A stretch of 64,000 bases of DNA from Coix lacryma-jobi var. lacryma-jobi. Taxonomy: Eukaryota; Streptophyta; Magnoliopsida; Poales; Poaceae. Positions 20,876 through 33,329 of this stretch are shown in pieces. Each line of letters opens with the position of its first letter. The stretch's first letter is position 1. The stretch is from assembly GCA_009763385.1 (NCBI GenBank), contig CM019827.1:89574314-89638313 (forward strand), written 5' to 3'. The position numbers were made by a program, and so were the translations under genes. A model generated the notes under the pieces. The model did not search any database. It was not told where the DNA came from and saw only the letters and a program-made list of their open reading frames with translations.

Positions 20876-21447
20876 CCGTATGTAGCTCCGGCAGCTGCCC
20901 TCACTGGGTCACCTCATCGATGTCCTGTAGAATGATAATATGTTTGGTTGCACGCACGTCCATGCACGCTTTCTATAATCAGGAGACACACGGAGGAAGT
21001 AGTAACACAGTATTAATTATGCAGGCCTTTTTTCTGCACTATAACAATAATTATAATGATCTATATAGAGGAGGGTTGGGTGTAGGATCAGGGCCTTTTG
21101 CGCCGTAATAATGCATATGCATACATATCCATATGTACTATGCCTCTTTTTTGTGATCCGCATCAAATGTTTCATCAGAGTATGAGAAGTATTTGAGGTC
21201 ATACATAGGTGAATAGCATCACATTGTTGATTCTACCACGGCCCTTGTTCGATTTGACCTAGTGAATGCCATATTTGGCTGCTGGGGCTTTGCTTCTGCA
21301 GCTTTAGCAAGACGACACAGCCAGTCATACACAAATACAACCTGACCAAAGTTCGACCACAACCCACACTGACAACAACGGGGGTTCGCTGGAACCAGTT
21401 GATCTCTCCCCAGAATTGAATTGTTTCGTGTTACCACAACCCATTCT
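20876..21447 (+). other. region downstream of the glutaredoxin pseudogene
   Basis: No gene or repeat recognised. The first 200 bp would hold the 3' UTR. The segment ends at 21447, where a Sirevirus LTR begins. The 5 bp before it are ATTCT, the expected target duplication if the rest of the element could be found. Confidence 0.35.
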
Positions 21448-23318
21448 TGAAGGACCGAGAATGCTATATACAAAGGCGACCAGAGGGGGGTGAATGGGAG
21501 CATAAAAAATTATTTCGAAACTTTGGCCTCTGTCCCACAAATCAACCCCAAAAGCTTTAAACACAGACTTGATGCCCACGACCCTCAGAAAGAGGGTGGA
21601 TGATCCCTAGGATCATAGCGACGCACCACCACAAAGAGCAACCCAAAACTCACAGCAGCACCGAGTCAAGTTCAAACCCAAAAACCTACCCCCGAACGTA
21701 GATGGAAGGCTACGTCGGGAATTCTCTAAATACCTATACCAACGGGTGGCAAAGATACCTAGAGAGGTTCCTTGGTGAACTCTAGGAGCAAACGAGAAGT
21801 CGGGAAACGAAGCGGAAAAGCCGAGAAAGCAATTGCACTGAAGAAGGGCAAGCTTCAAGATCCCGGACTGTCTGCGCCTATCAACGGCGGACTGTCTGCC
21901 AGTGTTTCTCCGACCGAAACACCGAGGTGCACAGCCACTGCTCAGGCTGCGCCCTGATGCCCGGACTGTCCGCGCCCCTGGTGGCGGACTGTCCGCGGCT
22001 GTGCAGAGAGGGTGAAAATTTTCGCCCCTCTCCTAAATCTTCCCAAATCCGATCCAACACAAAATCACTTGATCCCAAAATTGGAGAAGATGATCACTAG
22101 GTAGTTGGAAGACTGTCCCTAAGAAATCATCCGCTCAAATCAACTCAAACTCTGGGAAAATCAAAGAGATTGGAGCAAGAACGAAAAAGTTACCACGGAA
22201 CCCAAATTGACCCGATCTACTTGTTCGTGACGTTGTGGTTAAATTTCTTCGGTGGAAATGATCTCCTCACAACAAAGAACAAGTTGATTCAAACAAATTT
22301 GAGAAAGAGGCAACGTAGAGGGAGATCGAGCGATGGAAAATTGAGGAGAAAAGCAAAACGTGAAGAACAACTCAAGAACGCGAATCACAACCTCAATTGC
22401 CAGCCGAAAATTGTCCCCACGAGGAGACAACGGAAATCCGGTCTGTTTCCTTCCGCGAAATCCAAATACACAGAGGTATGATTAGCCTTCTCTGCAGATC
22501 TTAGTAGCTACAGCAGTGAATGGGAAGCAGGAAACCCTAGAAGGTGAATAGCAAATGACTGAGATAGATGGAGAGGTGGGTGTCTTCCCCTATTTATTCT
22601 AAACATTATTCCCACTCTACCCCTAATGATTCAGAGCGCGAACTAGCTAAACCCTAAGGCTATTCTGGACTAGCTCGAAGTAAATGTTGATCCGATGGCC
22701 ACGCCCGCTCATCTGGTAGCTTCGCCTCGACGCGACCTCACCCGATGCCGCTACGTGCCGCCACACTCGCCCTCCGTCCATTTTCCTGGACCTCCCCCCG
22801 GTTTTGAGGCTGAAACCGGGAAACCAGTCCTTAGGCTGAGTTTTGTGGCCCAAACTCAGAAACCCGCCATTGCCCAGGCTTTGAGGCCCAAACCTGGAAA
22901 CCGTCCTCAGCCCGAGTTTTGAGGCCCAAACTCGGAAACCGACCAGCACCCAGCTTTTGAGGCCCAAACCTGGAAACCATCCAGCCGGTGGTTTTTCTAG
23001 GGCTCTACCACCAAACCGAAGCCGTAGAGGGATGCACCGCCTGTGCACCCGTCCACCCGCAAGTCTTCACTTGTCGCTGTCCCAGGCTGTCAGCCACCAC
23101 ACTGATCCTTAGGCCACCGGTCCGTCAGTCCAAGCCTCACGTTCGTCCTTCACCGCTCTGGGTCCATCGGCACGACACATCTCTACTTGACCTTCACCTT
23201 GCCTTTGATCACCGTCTCCGAGCTCGACACCTGCACACACAAGCCAAATAACATGCGCATCAAACCAGTTGACAATCACTCATCATCTCAAGATCTGGCA
23301 TACAACCATGTATCCGCA
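21448..23318 (-). repeat. Sirevirus LTR (a), 3' LTR of a minus-strand copy
   Basis: The LTR reads on the minus strand from TGCGGATACATGG (edge 23318) to the CGGTCCTTCA edge at 21448. It is closely related to 56442-58388. It has the U3 tandem units 'GTTTCCAGGTTTGGGCCTCAAAAC' (22795-22985) and repeated CGGACTGTC(C/T)GC palindromic motifs (about 21862-21990), both typical of Sirevirus LTRs. About 1.87 kb and apparently complete. Confidence 0.85.
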
Positions 23319-23896
23319 ATCTCCCCCTTGATGAGTGCATTGTCAACTACCAACACAAAATCATATGGAATAGAAGAAAGAAAGAAGGAAGGAACGAACT
23401 CAACCCAACGACCAGAAGCAAAGCAAAGCCAAAAGATGTCGAATGGAGTGAGCAAGACAACTTGGTCCCCAAAGATATGGGCAATGGCTCGACGCAACCA
23501 AGCAAAGCAAAGCTAGCCCTCAAGAAGAGGCAGAACAGGCTCAACACCGGTAGCGAGAAGATCGGAGCAAAGAAGCCAAAAACTGAGTAACCCAGCTAGT
23601 CCCTCCAGAAAGAGGCAAAGGCTCAACACAACTAGCTCTAGACCGCTCCAAACCAATTGAAAAACTCAACTTAGAGCAAACTCGACTCTCAAAATGAAAA
23701 CTCGTCAAGCAAAATGGCAAGCTCCCCCTGGACACAAACTCCCCCTTAGATAATGCACATCACCAACTCATCACTCATCATGATTTGTCAAAATTCTCCC
23801 CTTAGTTGATAATGCACATCTAAAGTAGCCAAAATGCAAAAGCTTCAAAGATATACTATCCAGAGTGATAAAATGCTCAATTTGCACATAAGAACA
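23319..23896 (-). mobile_element. Sirevirus 3' internal remnant with multiple polypurine tracts
   Basis: Immediately beside LTR (a) the minus strand reads CATCAAGGGGGAGAT, the Sirevirus polypurine tract. The following 550 bp match the 3' non-coding region of the other Sireviruses (56220-56440 and 46570-46800), including further AAGGGGGAG-like tracts near 23735-23805. No gag or pol and no primer-binding site remain before the next LTR, so the interior has been deleted. Confidence 0.8.
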
Positions 23897-24778
23897 TGAA
23901 GGATCGAATTGGCGACCAGAGGGGGGGGGGGTGAATGGGAGCCTCAAATTTCAACTCGTGAAATGAATGGCCCTTGTCCCAAAGAGTCACCCAAAAACAA
24001 GACATGGACTTGCTAGTATCCACGACCCTAGATGTAGGGTGGATGCTTCCTAGAAGCACAGCGGGATATTACACAACCCAAGAAGTCCAACGCAAAAGCC
24101 GGAAACCAAATCTGAAGTCAGACGAGCGAACCATGGACGAAACAGCGAGCAAGTCACTGCATCGAACGCTGGCAGCGTCCGATGCCAACCTGGCGGACGC
24201 GTCCGATTTCAAACAGGACCGTTCTGGAACCTTACTGCATGACCATCAGACGCTGCTACAGTACCACTCAGCGTCCGATGTGTCTCAGCGTCAGAGCATC
24301 CGATGCTCACTTAAAATCACAGAAAGTGACACGTGTCACAGGAGCGTCCGATGTTATGAACAGCAGCGTCCGATCCTCCCGTGCTCAGCGTCCGATGCCC
24401 CTGAAAATAGCATAGTTCTTCGGCGATTCAACCCGATCTCCTCCGAATCAAAAGCTCTAGGGCCAAGACTCAATCTGAGAGGTCACAATGATGTTAGTGA
24501 GCTACTCCTATGAGATCATGGCTCGATCCTAACTCCAAATCGGTGAATCAAAAGAATTCGGGGCAAAGGAGAAGGAAATTGATCCAACTCAAAAACCGAC
24601 CGATCTACTAGCTCGTGTGGTTTGAGATTGATTCCTTCGGTGCAAAGATGCGCCTCACGACCTAGAACAACTCAGTTCAAGTGGAATTGAAAATCGTTCC
24701 TCGGAGAGGGAGAACGAAGCAATTCTCTCAAGAGACGAAAAACCAAAACGCGAAGAACACAACACGAACACTGTCCCA
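23897..24778 (-). repeat. Sirevirus LTR (b), truncated
   Basis: Starts at the LTR 3' edge (TGAAGGATCGAATTGGCGAC, plus strand) and runs about 880 bp before breaking at a second LTR end. It carries repeated GCGTCCGATG motifs on the plus strand. No PBS precedes it. Confidence 0.8.
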
Positions 24779-25835
24779 AGAGGGGGGGGGGTGAATGGGA
24801 GCTTTAATTTTCTTTTCAGAAACTTATCGCCACTGTCCCAAGAATCAACCCCAAGTGCAAACCTACAGCTAGTTAGTGTCCACAACCCTAGATGTAGGGT
24901 GGATGCTTCCAAAAAGCCAACGGGACACTACACACGACTCTAGAAACCCAACGCAGAAACCAGAAACCAAATCCAAAGTCGGACGACCAAACAACGGATG
25001 AAATGGTGCAGAGATTACAACAGCATCAGACGCTGGCCTGCGTCCGATGTCCAAGCATCGGACGCGTCCGATGCAAATGTGTAGTTCTGGAACCTTACTG
25101 CATGACCATCGGATGCTGCTACAGTGAAAGCTCAGCGTCCGATGCTCAGGCTCCGGCGCGTCCGATGGTCCTTCAAAAATGCTATTCTTGATACGTGGTG
25201 TCTGAGCGTCCGATGTGACGAACTCAGCATCCGATGTCCCCGAGCCGAGCGTCCGTTGCGCCCGACAACAGTGTAGTTCTTGGCCGATTCAAACCGATCT
25301 CCTCTGAATCAAAAGCTCTAGAGCCAAGACTCGATCTGAGAGATCACAAGGATGTTAGTGAGCTACTCTCCTAAGAGATCATGGCTCGAACCTAACTCCA
25401 AATCGGTGAATCGAAAGAATTCGGGGGCAAAGGGAAGAAAATCGATCCAAATGCAAAAACCAACGGATCTACTTGTTCGTGAGGATTGAGTTGAATTCCT
25501 TCGGTGGAAATGATCCCCTCACGACAAAGAACAAGCTGATTCAAACGGTTTTCCAAACAGAGCAACGAAGAGTGAGATCGATCGACGAGAAAATCGTGAA
25601 GAAACGAACGCGAAGAACAAGTTCAAAACGTGAATCACAATCACGATTGCCAGCCAAAATTCGCCCCCACGAGGAGACAATGGGAATCTGGTCCCGTTTC
25701 CGCAAAATACAAATACACAGAGGTATTGTTCACCGTCTCTGTAGATCTCAGTAGCTACAGCAGGGATTGCGAGAGCAGGAACCCTAGAATGAAAATAGCA
25801 ATGGTTGAGATAGTCTGGAGGGAGGGGTGGCCTCT
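24779..25835 (-). repeat. Sirevirus LTR (c), truncated at both ends
   Basis: Resumes at AGAGGGGGGGGGGTGAATGGG, missing the outermost 20-30 bp of the LTR, and parallels LTR (a) up to the position of 22585. There it is interrupted at 25835 by a different repeat. GCGTCCGATG motifs recur (about 25025-25260). Fusion of (b) and (c) at a G-rich run suggests a recombination or repair join. Confidence 0.78.
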
Positions 25836-27412
25836 TGTCACACACCCAATTTTAAGAACAAAATTGGAGTACAATATATGTATGCCAGGATCAATTTTCA
25901 TACATATATCGAGATCAAAGTAAATATCAAAACAATGCTTTATTAATATATCGAACATTATTACAAAAAATGACCCTCGGTCTGAAAGAAAAGTACAGAC
26001 TCAGTCTAACTCTAATGTAGACTCGTGAAAACTGGACGCCATCTCCACAGGAAGGTCGACCTGGGGCTGCGCCATCCTAGTACAGGTCGTCTGGGTCATA
26101 TCCATCATCTTCTGGGTACTCTGCTCTGCGCCGCAAACTCCAATGTCTGGTGGGGTAGCAGGGGGTTCAAAGAGGAATGGTGAGTACATCGAAATGTACT
26201 CCGCTAGTGTAGGAAATATATGCTTATGAGGCTATTAACAAAGGTAGGCTGACTATGTTTTACTCAAGCGCCTAAAGCAACACATCCTATTAAATCCTAT
26301 TTCCTATGCACCTATTTACTAGGTTATAACCATAGTCTCCATCTGTAACAGTAACCACACTCGGAGTTGCACCGAGCCAACCACACTCGGAGTCAACCGA
26401 GCAACCAACACATGGAGTCCACCAAGCAACCACACTTGGAGTCACACCAAGCAAAACCCACACCTGAAGTCCATCAAGCAAACCACACCTGAAGTTCATC
26501 AGATGACCCGAACTAGGCCGTTACAAGGAGTCCTATGTGTATTAGTTCCATACTTCATGACATAGAATGCTACCTTCCGTAATAACACCAGGTCTGCGCG
26601 CCGAGCTTGGGAATCACTCCCGTACCAAGCAGTAACCCACGTAGAAGAAGCCTCTATACCCATGTCATATAAGACTAATAACCACATAAGGCTTCTCTAA
26701 CGAACCGGAACCAAACCCACCAACTAATCTCGAAGAAGTCCAAGCCCGCTCGTGACCGTGAGCACGGCTGATATATCAGTTTTAATACTCTGCAGAGTTC
26801 GCACATCTTTACCCATGAGTCATACATTCCCCATCACGCTAAACACTGCCAAGTGTGCCAGCGGGGTCGCACAACAAGGCCTTTACAAAGCCTCCTCCAA
26901 GTCTGTTTTACACGTTCACTAAGGTTTCACCGCTAACAGTAGATAAACGCACCACGGCAGAAGCCCCCTCTTGTGCCACAAATCCGACCCCGTGTAAACC
27001 TCAACTGGAGGAAACTAATTACTTAGCTAGTCCCAGAGCCATATAGGCCTCATGGTTTGCGCTGTTTTCCAGGGTTACATGCTCCAAGAACTGGGTCCTA
27101 GGGATCCAGGAAGGATAAATCTAGCACAAGCCCAGAACCAAAAACCAAAACCAGATGCCGAGTCCACGACACAAAACCACCAAAACGGTCCATCCTGCAG
27201 GATTTACCTACTCACCACCATACTACTCATTACCAGTCCATGTTCCACAGATCATTAATCAGGATTAATTATAATTAACCATCCTAACCCAAGACAGCAA
27301 GGCTAAGCATGACTTCTACCCAAAACAACCAAACCAGGTGTCAAGGAAAATATAATCAAATGCTAGTAAACCATATCATGGGATTCAAATTTAGACACTC
27401 ATGTGTAACACC
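25836..27412 (-). repeat. minus-oriented LTR-like fragment, left part
   Basis: Begins TGTCACACACCCAATTTTAAG, the reverse complement of a common plant LTR 3' end (...AAAATTGGGTGTGTGACA). Minus-strand reading shows the TGTACTCACCATTCC-type block that precedes such ends. About five imperfect units of 30-35 bp (CCACACTCGGAGT...CCGAGCAA) lie at 26345-26507. Ty3 chromovirus-type origin is a guess. It is split by the repeat at 27413. Confidence 0.5.
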
Positions 27413-28069
27413 CCTGGTGTTAAGCAACCCTAAATGCATAACTTGACATCTCATAAGCATAAAGCATCATCATCTCATGTTGCATTCTTTTTGGTAAAGT
27501 GTCATTTCATGTGTTGGCTTGTAATGTTAATGCTTGGTGTGATGCTTGTTTGACTTGTGTTTGGAGTGTTAGGGTCTCCTAAGTAGTTGAACCTGTTGAG
27601 GGGGTAAAAGTGAAGCTAGGTTTGTGTTTGTCAATAGGGCTAAACCAAGTCTCTAACCCTAGTTGCCCTAATAGAGCCCTAGGAGTCCTTTTGTTTGACT
27701 AACTAAGACCTCCTTGATAGCTTTGCATGGCAGTGGGCCCTTAACCAAAAACGTGTAGAATTTAGAGTAGAACAAAAAGTGTTTAAGGGCCAACTCATGA
27801 AAATGAGTTTAACAAGGTGTTTTAGGACCCACAAGGAAGAAATGAGGGAGATTAGACTTAGAAAAATTTCGTAAGTCCTTAACTGTCAAAACAGTATCGC
27901 TGAGTGATCTTTGGAGCTTTTTCGAGAGCAATCTAGGCCGAACCAAAGCTTGACCTTGTAACCAAAGTTGTAGTCGGCACATAGCTCTACTCAATGGAAC
28001 AAGAAACAAGTGGTTTTTTTCATCGAGTGGATTAGGAGATAATCGCGTCCAAAATCCGGCCATCAGTCA

Positions 28070-29170
28070 GCCATCAGCGCCTGAACCCGGCGATTCTTTG
28101 AATCGGCCGTGGTCGTGGCCGACCGCGCCAGAACTTGGCCGCCGCGTGGCGTGCCGCGGGGCCGGCCAGCGTTCGCGTGTGGCGTGGCGAGCTCAAGTCG
28201 CCAGCTCGCCCCCGCACTGACCAAAGCCGCCCACTTCCCTCTGTTCTGCCTCTCTCGCTCTCGCCGCCGCTTGGGCGGAAAAGGGGGAAAAGCAAGCGCC
28301 GCTGCCGTTCACCGCCGTCCGGCCGCCTCGCCACAAGCCCAACCACCCACAAAGCTTCGCCGTGAGCCCCCGCACCTCTTGCTACCCTTAGCGCCCCGTA
28401 GGAAACCCTAGGCAAGCCCCGGGATGAGCTGCCGCCATGGCGCCCCATGACCGCCGAGCTCGGTTCGCCATGGCCGGCCTCTTTCCCGTGGTTTCGTGTC
28501 GCCCTAGCTCACGTTCGAGGCTCAGTGAGGTTCATGGAAGAGGTAGAAGGTGACGGTTTGGCCGGTTAGAGTTTGGTGATCGCGGTACGCCGCGTCCGCC
28601 GTGTTCGCCATGGCCGGTGAGCTCGGTCCGCCGTGGTCAACCCCCTTTCCGGGCCCGTCCATTTGTCCTAGCTAGCGTTCGCGAGTCGCCTTGACCCGTA
28701 GAAGACGTTGGTGGTGTTGGTTTAGCTGATTAGGGTTTGGTAGTGACGGTACGCCGCCGTCCGCCGCTCGCCATGGTCGCCGGAGTCGGCATGGCCGTGG
28801 TCGCGGATGCTCGGAGTGAGAACCCAGGCTCCTGAGGCTCGGGTTAGGGTCATGAAGGTCGCCGGAGTAGGAATCGAGAGTTGGTTTAGCTCGGGATGAC
28901 CGGAGTCGGCCGGCGTAGCATGGCCGCGCCGCCGTGTCCGCCATGGTCGACGGCGAGCTCGATCTGTGCGTGCGCTAGGCCTATGAGTGGTACCGTCGGG
29001 TGCGGAAGAAGGAGAGGAGTAGAACGGTGGTCCGTTTCGCCGGGGAGGTCGCCGCCGGCGAGCTCCGCCGCGGTCAACCCTTCCCTGCTTCTGTGTGGCT
29101 TACAGGTGGGGCCGGTTTGACTCGGGGCCCGCAAGTCAGTGGCTCGGGTCCCAGTTGTCAGTGTCTTGGG
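28070..29170. other. GC-rich modular block inside family X repeat
   Basis: Imperfect modules containing 'GGTACGCCGC(G)TCCGCC...CGCCATGG' recur at about 28440, 28575, 28750 and 28910, spaced 150-180 bp. ORFs in several frames are compositional. It could be a promoter or 5' leader part of the LTR, or a captured CpG-rich gene fragment. Confidence 0.4.
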
Positions 29171-30035
29171 TGCAGTAGTTTGGGTACACGTAGCAGTTTA
29201 GGGTAAAGAGTTTTCAGGGTTTTGTTTAAATAGTTTTCAGAAATGCTTGATTAGCTTGTTTAATTCATAACTTGAATTCTGTAATGCTAAAAAGGTGAAA
29301 TAAGTTTTGTTAAGTTTGTTGATGAGTTCTATACATGAAAAATATAATATGTCCAGTTTTTGATAGATTTATGTGTAGTTATATTTAATTCATATTTAGG
29401 CTAAAATCTTGTTAAATGCATAGTAATCTGTGTATTGCTCAGAAAAAATGTGATTCTTGTTTTGTTAGGTTTGTATTGATGAATAATTTTTGGGAAAATG
29501 TAATATGATATTGTTCTGTGGAATATTTGGCAGTAGCGATTAAAGTGATGAAATGTTGTTTTCTTGTTTAATTTGGAGTAATTAAAATATGAGGAATATG
29601 AACCTGAGAATTTTTATACACTGCTCTTGTGCTAAGAAGTTCAGTAGAAAATGGGAAATCTGCTGTTTGACACTTTTTGTTAGGATGTGTAGTTCAAAGC
29701 ACCCTTTCAAGGTAGAATTTGTCTTTTTCATAGAGGATAGAGTTTAAGTCCAAATAGGGTGAAATTTGGACAGAGGACTAGATTATGTGTTGTTAACTTC
29801 CAGTAATTTCTGTAGATTTTTCTAAAGCTGTCTAGGTGGGTTACTGTTATAGGCTTGATTAAATGTATTTATTTCAGCAAATAATTAATGGAGAATAAAT
29901 TAATTAAGTAAAGTTCTTGTTGTGGTAATTGTAAATCCTAACGAACTAATTAGGTAGGTTAATTGATTAGTTGGATGTTAAGGTCTTTTGTAATCACTAG
30001 TTTGATGTTGACTACCTTGTTGAAGAGAACGCAGC

Positions 30036-30102
30036 AGATGACATGTGCTTATCTCCTGAGTTATCTTAGTAGATGACATGTGCTTATCTCCTGAGTTATC
30101 TT
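30036..30102. repeat. 32-bp tandem duplication
   Basis: The 32-bp unit starting AGATGACATGTGCTTATC occurs at 30036-30067 and 30071-30102 with no mismatch seen. Confidence 0.95.
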
Positions 30103-31832
30103 GTTCTATGTTGCATCCCAATGCATCCCATGTGCATTTATTTTTACTTATACGTGTTATGCATCATACAGGATTGGTAGTGGAGATCGAGAACCCGCCA
30201 CCGGAGGAACCGTGTCCGGAGCAGACCCAGGACGAGAGGACCGAAGAAGGAGACGTCGAGCACCTGCCTGAGTGCCGCGACCATCGACCCTCCGACTTTG
30301 AACGAGGCAAGCCGGAGCATCCCACTCCTATGGTTTGCAATGCAATTACGAAATTAACCTGATATGTTTGTTGCATTAGGTTATAGGAGTTGAGTGACAT
30401 CGTTGCTTCATTAATTACTTATCCTTGTCCACCTACAATTATTGTCTTAATATCCCTATCAAGTCTAGGCTCGTTTCTGCTTAGTCTGCTTAGACCGGTA
30501 AAAGTCGGTTGATTTCCTGTCTCCGGCATATAGGTGGATACTAATCCTGACTAGCCCAGTGCTATCATGGAGATAACCATGTGATAATTAATCTGAGACC
30601 GGGCGGGATGTAGGAGCAGCAGGACATGGGTCCTGTGTGCTAGTAGTCTCTTGTCTGTGTCGATTAGGACCCACGAAGGCACACCTCAGTCATTTTGAAC
30701 GCGTCAATCACTTAACGGTGTAGGTCGGAGTACCTCCCGTGAAGCCGAGTAAGGCTATTCGAGCCGGTGATGGAGATGTTGATGCCTAACACCCATGGCC
30801 TTATATGTACCGTGGGCAACTAATCTGAGCAACCTGGCATGGTCCGTGGACAGGCGGGCCTGATTGACCTGGCATGACTGTGGGAAGTTATAGATTGAGT
30901 GACCTGGCATTGATATAACCCTCGGTGTAGAAGGGCCCATGACCGTCCCGCGTGTTTGTTTTCTCGAATTTCCTGAAGTGGTCGCCGACAGCTGCCTGGC
31001 AAGGTGTGATCGGGCGAGTGTGCGACATCTTTGTCCCCAGCTGGGTAGGAATCGATTATAATCGCCATCGCTCCTGGATAGTGAGTAACTTGACTAGGCA
31101 TGTGTTACCGTAGTAACTTATGGAACTAAAGATGGTTATGATGTTTTAATCTGAAAGGCTATTGATGAAATAGTCAGTCTTGTTTGATTAAGTAGCCAAG
31201 TGATTGCTCTAGATCAAATGCAAATCTAGTTAATCAGGTCGTTACATAAAATTGACTGCTAAATACTCTAATGGCGATTATTTAATTAATAAAATGCTTT
31301 TATGCAAAAGGTGAGTATGGCCAACCCCAGACACGGCCTTGCATGCTCCTTGGTGTCGTTATTTCTGGTTTATGATGGGTAAGTCTAGCTGAGTACCTTC
31401 TCGTACTCAGGGTTTTATCCCTTGTTGTTGCAGATGGGCAATGCTTCTACGACTATTGCGAGAAGTGTCTGTACCCGTCGAGGGGTGGTGACTAGACCAT
31501 GGGCATGGTCATCTCTTATTCTCCCCTGATGCTTTGTGGACTGATCAGGCAATGGCACCGTACTATGACCTGAGAAATTATGTTTAAAACTATGTTGCTT
31601 CCGCTTTTTGTATTCCGAACTTTGGTTTGTAATAACTGTTAAACTCCGATGTGATTTGAACTATGTGCGAACTGAATGTACCTCGTGGACATGTACGCTA
31701 ATCTATTGTTGAATGATTGAAATCCTTCGAGATTTCTGGACTACCGTGTTTGTACGAGCTTAACTACGTGTAATCTCTGTAAAAGCGGAGATTCGGTGCT
31801 TAATCTGGTATAAATTGGTCGGTTGTGTCACA

Positions 31833-32400
31833 GCATGCATCTACAGGATCTAACTACTCTAATACCAAAAGTAAAATAAATACAGGAGCAAGATGTTCAA
31901 GGACACTTGCCAGCGGGCTGGGTCGAATCGATGGAGACGAAGGCTGGATTCTGGGGTTCCACGTAGCTCGCACTCGCTACATCAAATATCATCACATGCC
32001 CAAACATAGCAAATAAATAACAATACATCAATAGTATGAAAACAGAAATTAAATAGATTTAACACGTGGAGCTCGGCGAGACGAATCTAACGCGACTTGA
32101 ATGGATCAAATCGGAGTTAAAACGTGAAAGTTATAGGTATTTGAAGTCGGTGTGGCAAATCTATAAATAGATCAAAGTCATTTTCGTAATTTGAAATAAA
32201 ACAAAACTGAAAAGGGAGAGCTGCTGGACCCGGCCTCAAATACCTGGAAATAGGGGGTCAAGAACGAAAGAAACGGCAGACTCAGAAAACAAGAACTGGA
32301 CTGCGGGTTAATTATGATAAAGCTAAGGGGCAAGGACACAAAGTGTACACGCACTATGTTGTAGACAAGGCCCATGACACATAGACCGGTGGTGTATTGT
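31833..32400 (-). repeat. minus-oriented LTR-like fragment, right part
   Basis: Sequence resumes after the family X repeat with the same low-complexity LTR-like character as 25836-27412, ending somewhere near 32400. I infer that it is the displaced right half, because the insertion at 27413-31832 has a near-matching target duplication. I see no ORF. Confidence 0.4.
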
Positions 32401-32925
32401 GAGATTGGTCTACCATGGACCAGGTCTACGATGATGGTGTTTTATATGTGTATTTCTATTCTATTTATTGAATTGTTTCTCTAAAGGAAAATGGCCACAA
32501 AACATGGACACATCATGCTGATGTCATGCTTATATCATCAAGCTAACAAGCAGAACCTTGCTCCTTGTGCTCACGCTATCGCCTGTCATGGCGATGTGCG
32601 GCTAGCCGTGCTTGAGACTGGAGGGGGGGCGCGGAGGACAGCGGCGTGGTGCTTCGGTTTTGGCTGGCTCGAGAGCGTGGAGATCGGCGACGTGGTTTCA
32701 TCCGGCGTGTCGGTGGCCGGCCTGTGCTGTGCGGCTTGGTAGCGCCATTGGCGAGCCCACTAGAGCTCGCCTTGGGGTGATCTAGAGTGCAGCAGAGACA
32801 GTATAGATGGGTGACACAGAAGGAGAGGCTCACCGCGAACACGCTGGAGAGCTCCTCGACGCCGGAGTTGAATTGCAGATGTATGACGACGCGGTGGAGT
32901 GGACCGGAGCCCTGGGTGAAGGTCT
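32401..32925. other. unassigned segment left of the copia element
   Basis: The part from about 32570 is GC-rich and, with 38072-38815, forms one continuous segment interrupted by the copia insertion. On the minus strand a plausible splice donor (GCG|GTGAGCC, near 32835) follows an open stretch containing QFNSGVEELSSVFA, which hints at a gene fragment. A TAG in that frame next to the insertion site and the lack of any recognised homologue keep this tentative. Confidence 0.3.
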
Positions 32926-33321
32926 CGTAGAAGCAGGATCAATCACAAAACGCAAATATCACAGTGGATATTAGAAGAACACGCAAGAACACGAGAATTT
33001 GGGCTCTGAGCTCCCAAAACCATGGAGGACGGAGCTGCTTTTCTCAGATTTGCTATGACAGTTCACAAGAGGATACAAAACACACACACTCTATGTTTCA
33101 GACGACACAACAACGCTTAACCAGCTAAATTACACTAATAAACTCCACGCTCCACGCTAGATACAACCGTCGCTCCTTGATGTGCACGACGTCGCCCATA
33201 TTCCTGGACACCAACAGCAACTGCTAGTCTGAACTGCGCCTTCCACCATTTGAAATTCCAGCGTTTCCCGCTTCTCTTCGGCTTTAGCTGACAGCTCCAA
33301 CCACCAGTGATTACACCAACA
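32926..33321 (-). repeat. 3' LTR of the copia element
   Basis: Begins CGTAGAAGCAGGATC (canonical TG has become CG) and ends ACACCAACA. It carries about 50 bp (near 33043-33105) absent from the other LTR. The adjoining tract 33322-33335 (minus strand ATTAAGGGGCAGTA) is the polypurine tract. Confidence 0.9.
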
Positions 33322-33329
33322 TACTGCCC

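Larger units (their letters stand above)
27413..31832 (+). repeat. 4.4-kb solo-LTR-like repeat (family X)
   Basis: It starts TGTAACACC and ends GGTTGTGTCACA, giving imperfect inverted ends (TGTAACAC versus TGTGACAC). The flanking pentamers are TCATG and GCATG, a one-mismatch target duplication. The last 982 bp match 10333-11328, showing an interspersed family. It has no gag or pol. It includes a GC-rich block (28070-29170) with repeated CGCCATGGCCGG-like modules and an AT-rich block (29200-30000). A solo LTR of a large-LTR Ty3 element such as the Tekay/Del type is my best interpretation, not proven. Confidence 0.6.

Noticed and set aside
28074..28448. Arg/Pro/Ala-rich ORFs on both strands
   Set aside because: Compositional ORFs in a GC-rich block with no recognisable domain and poor start context.
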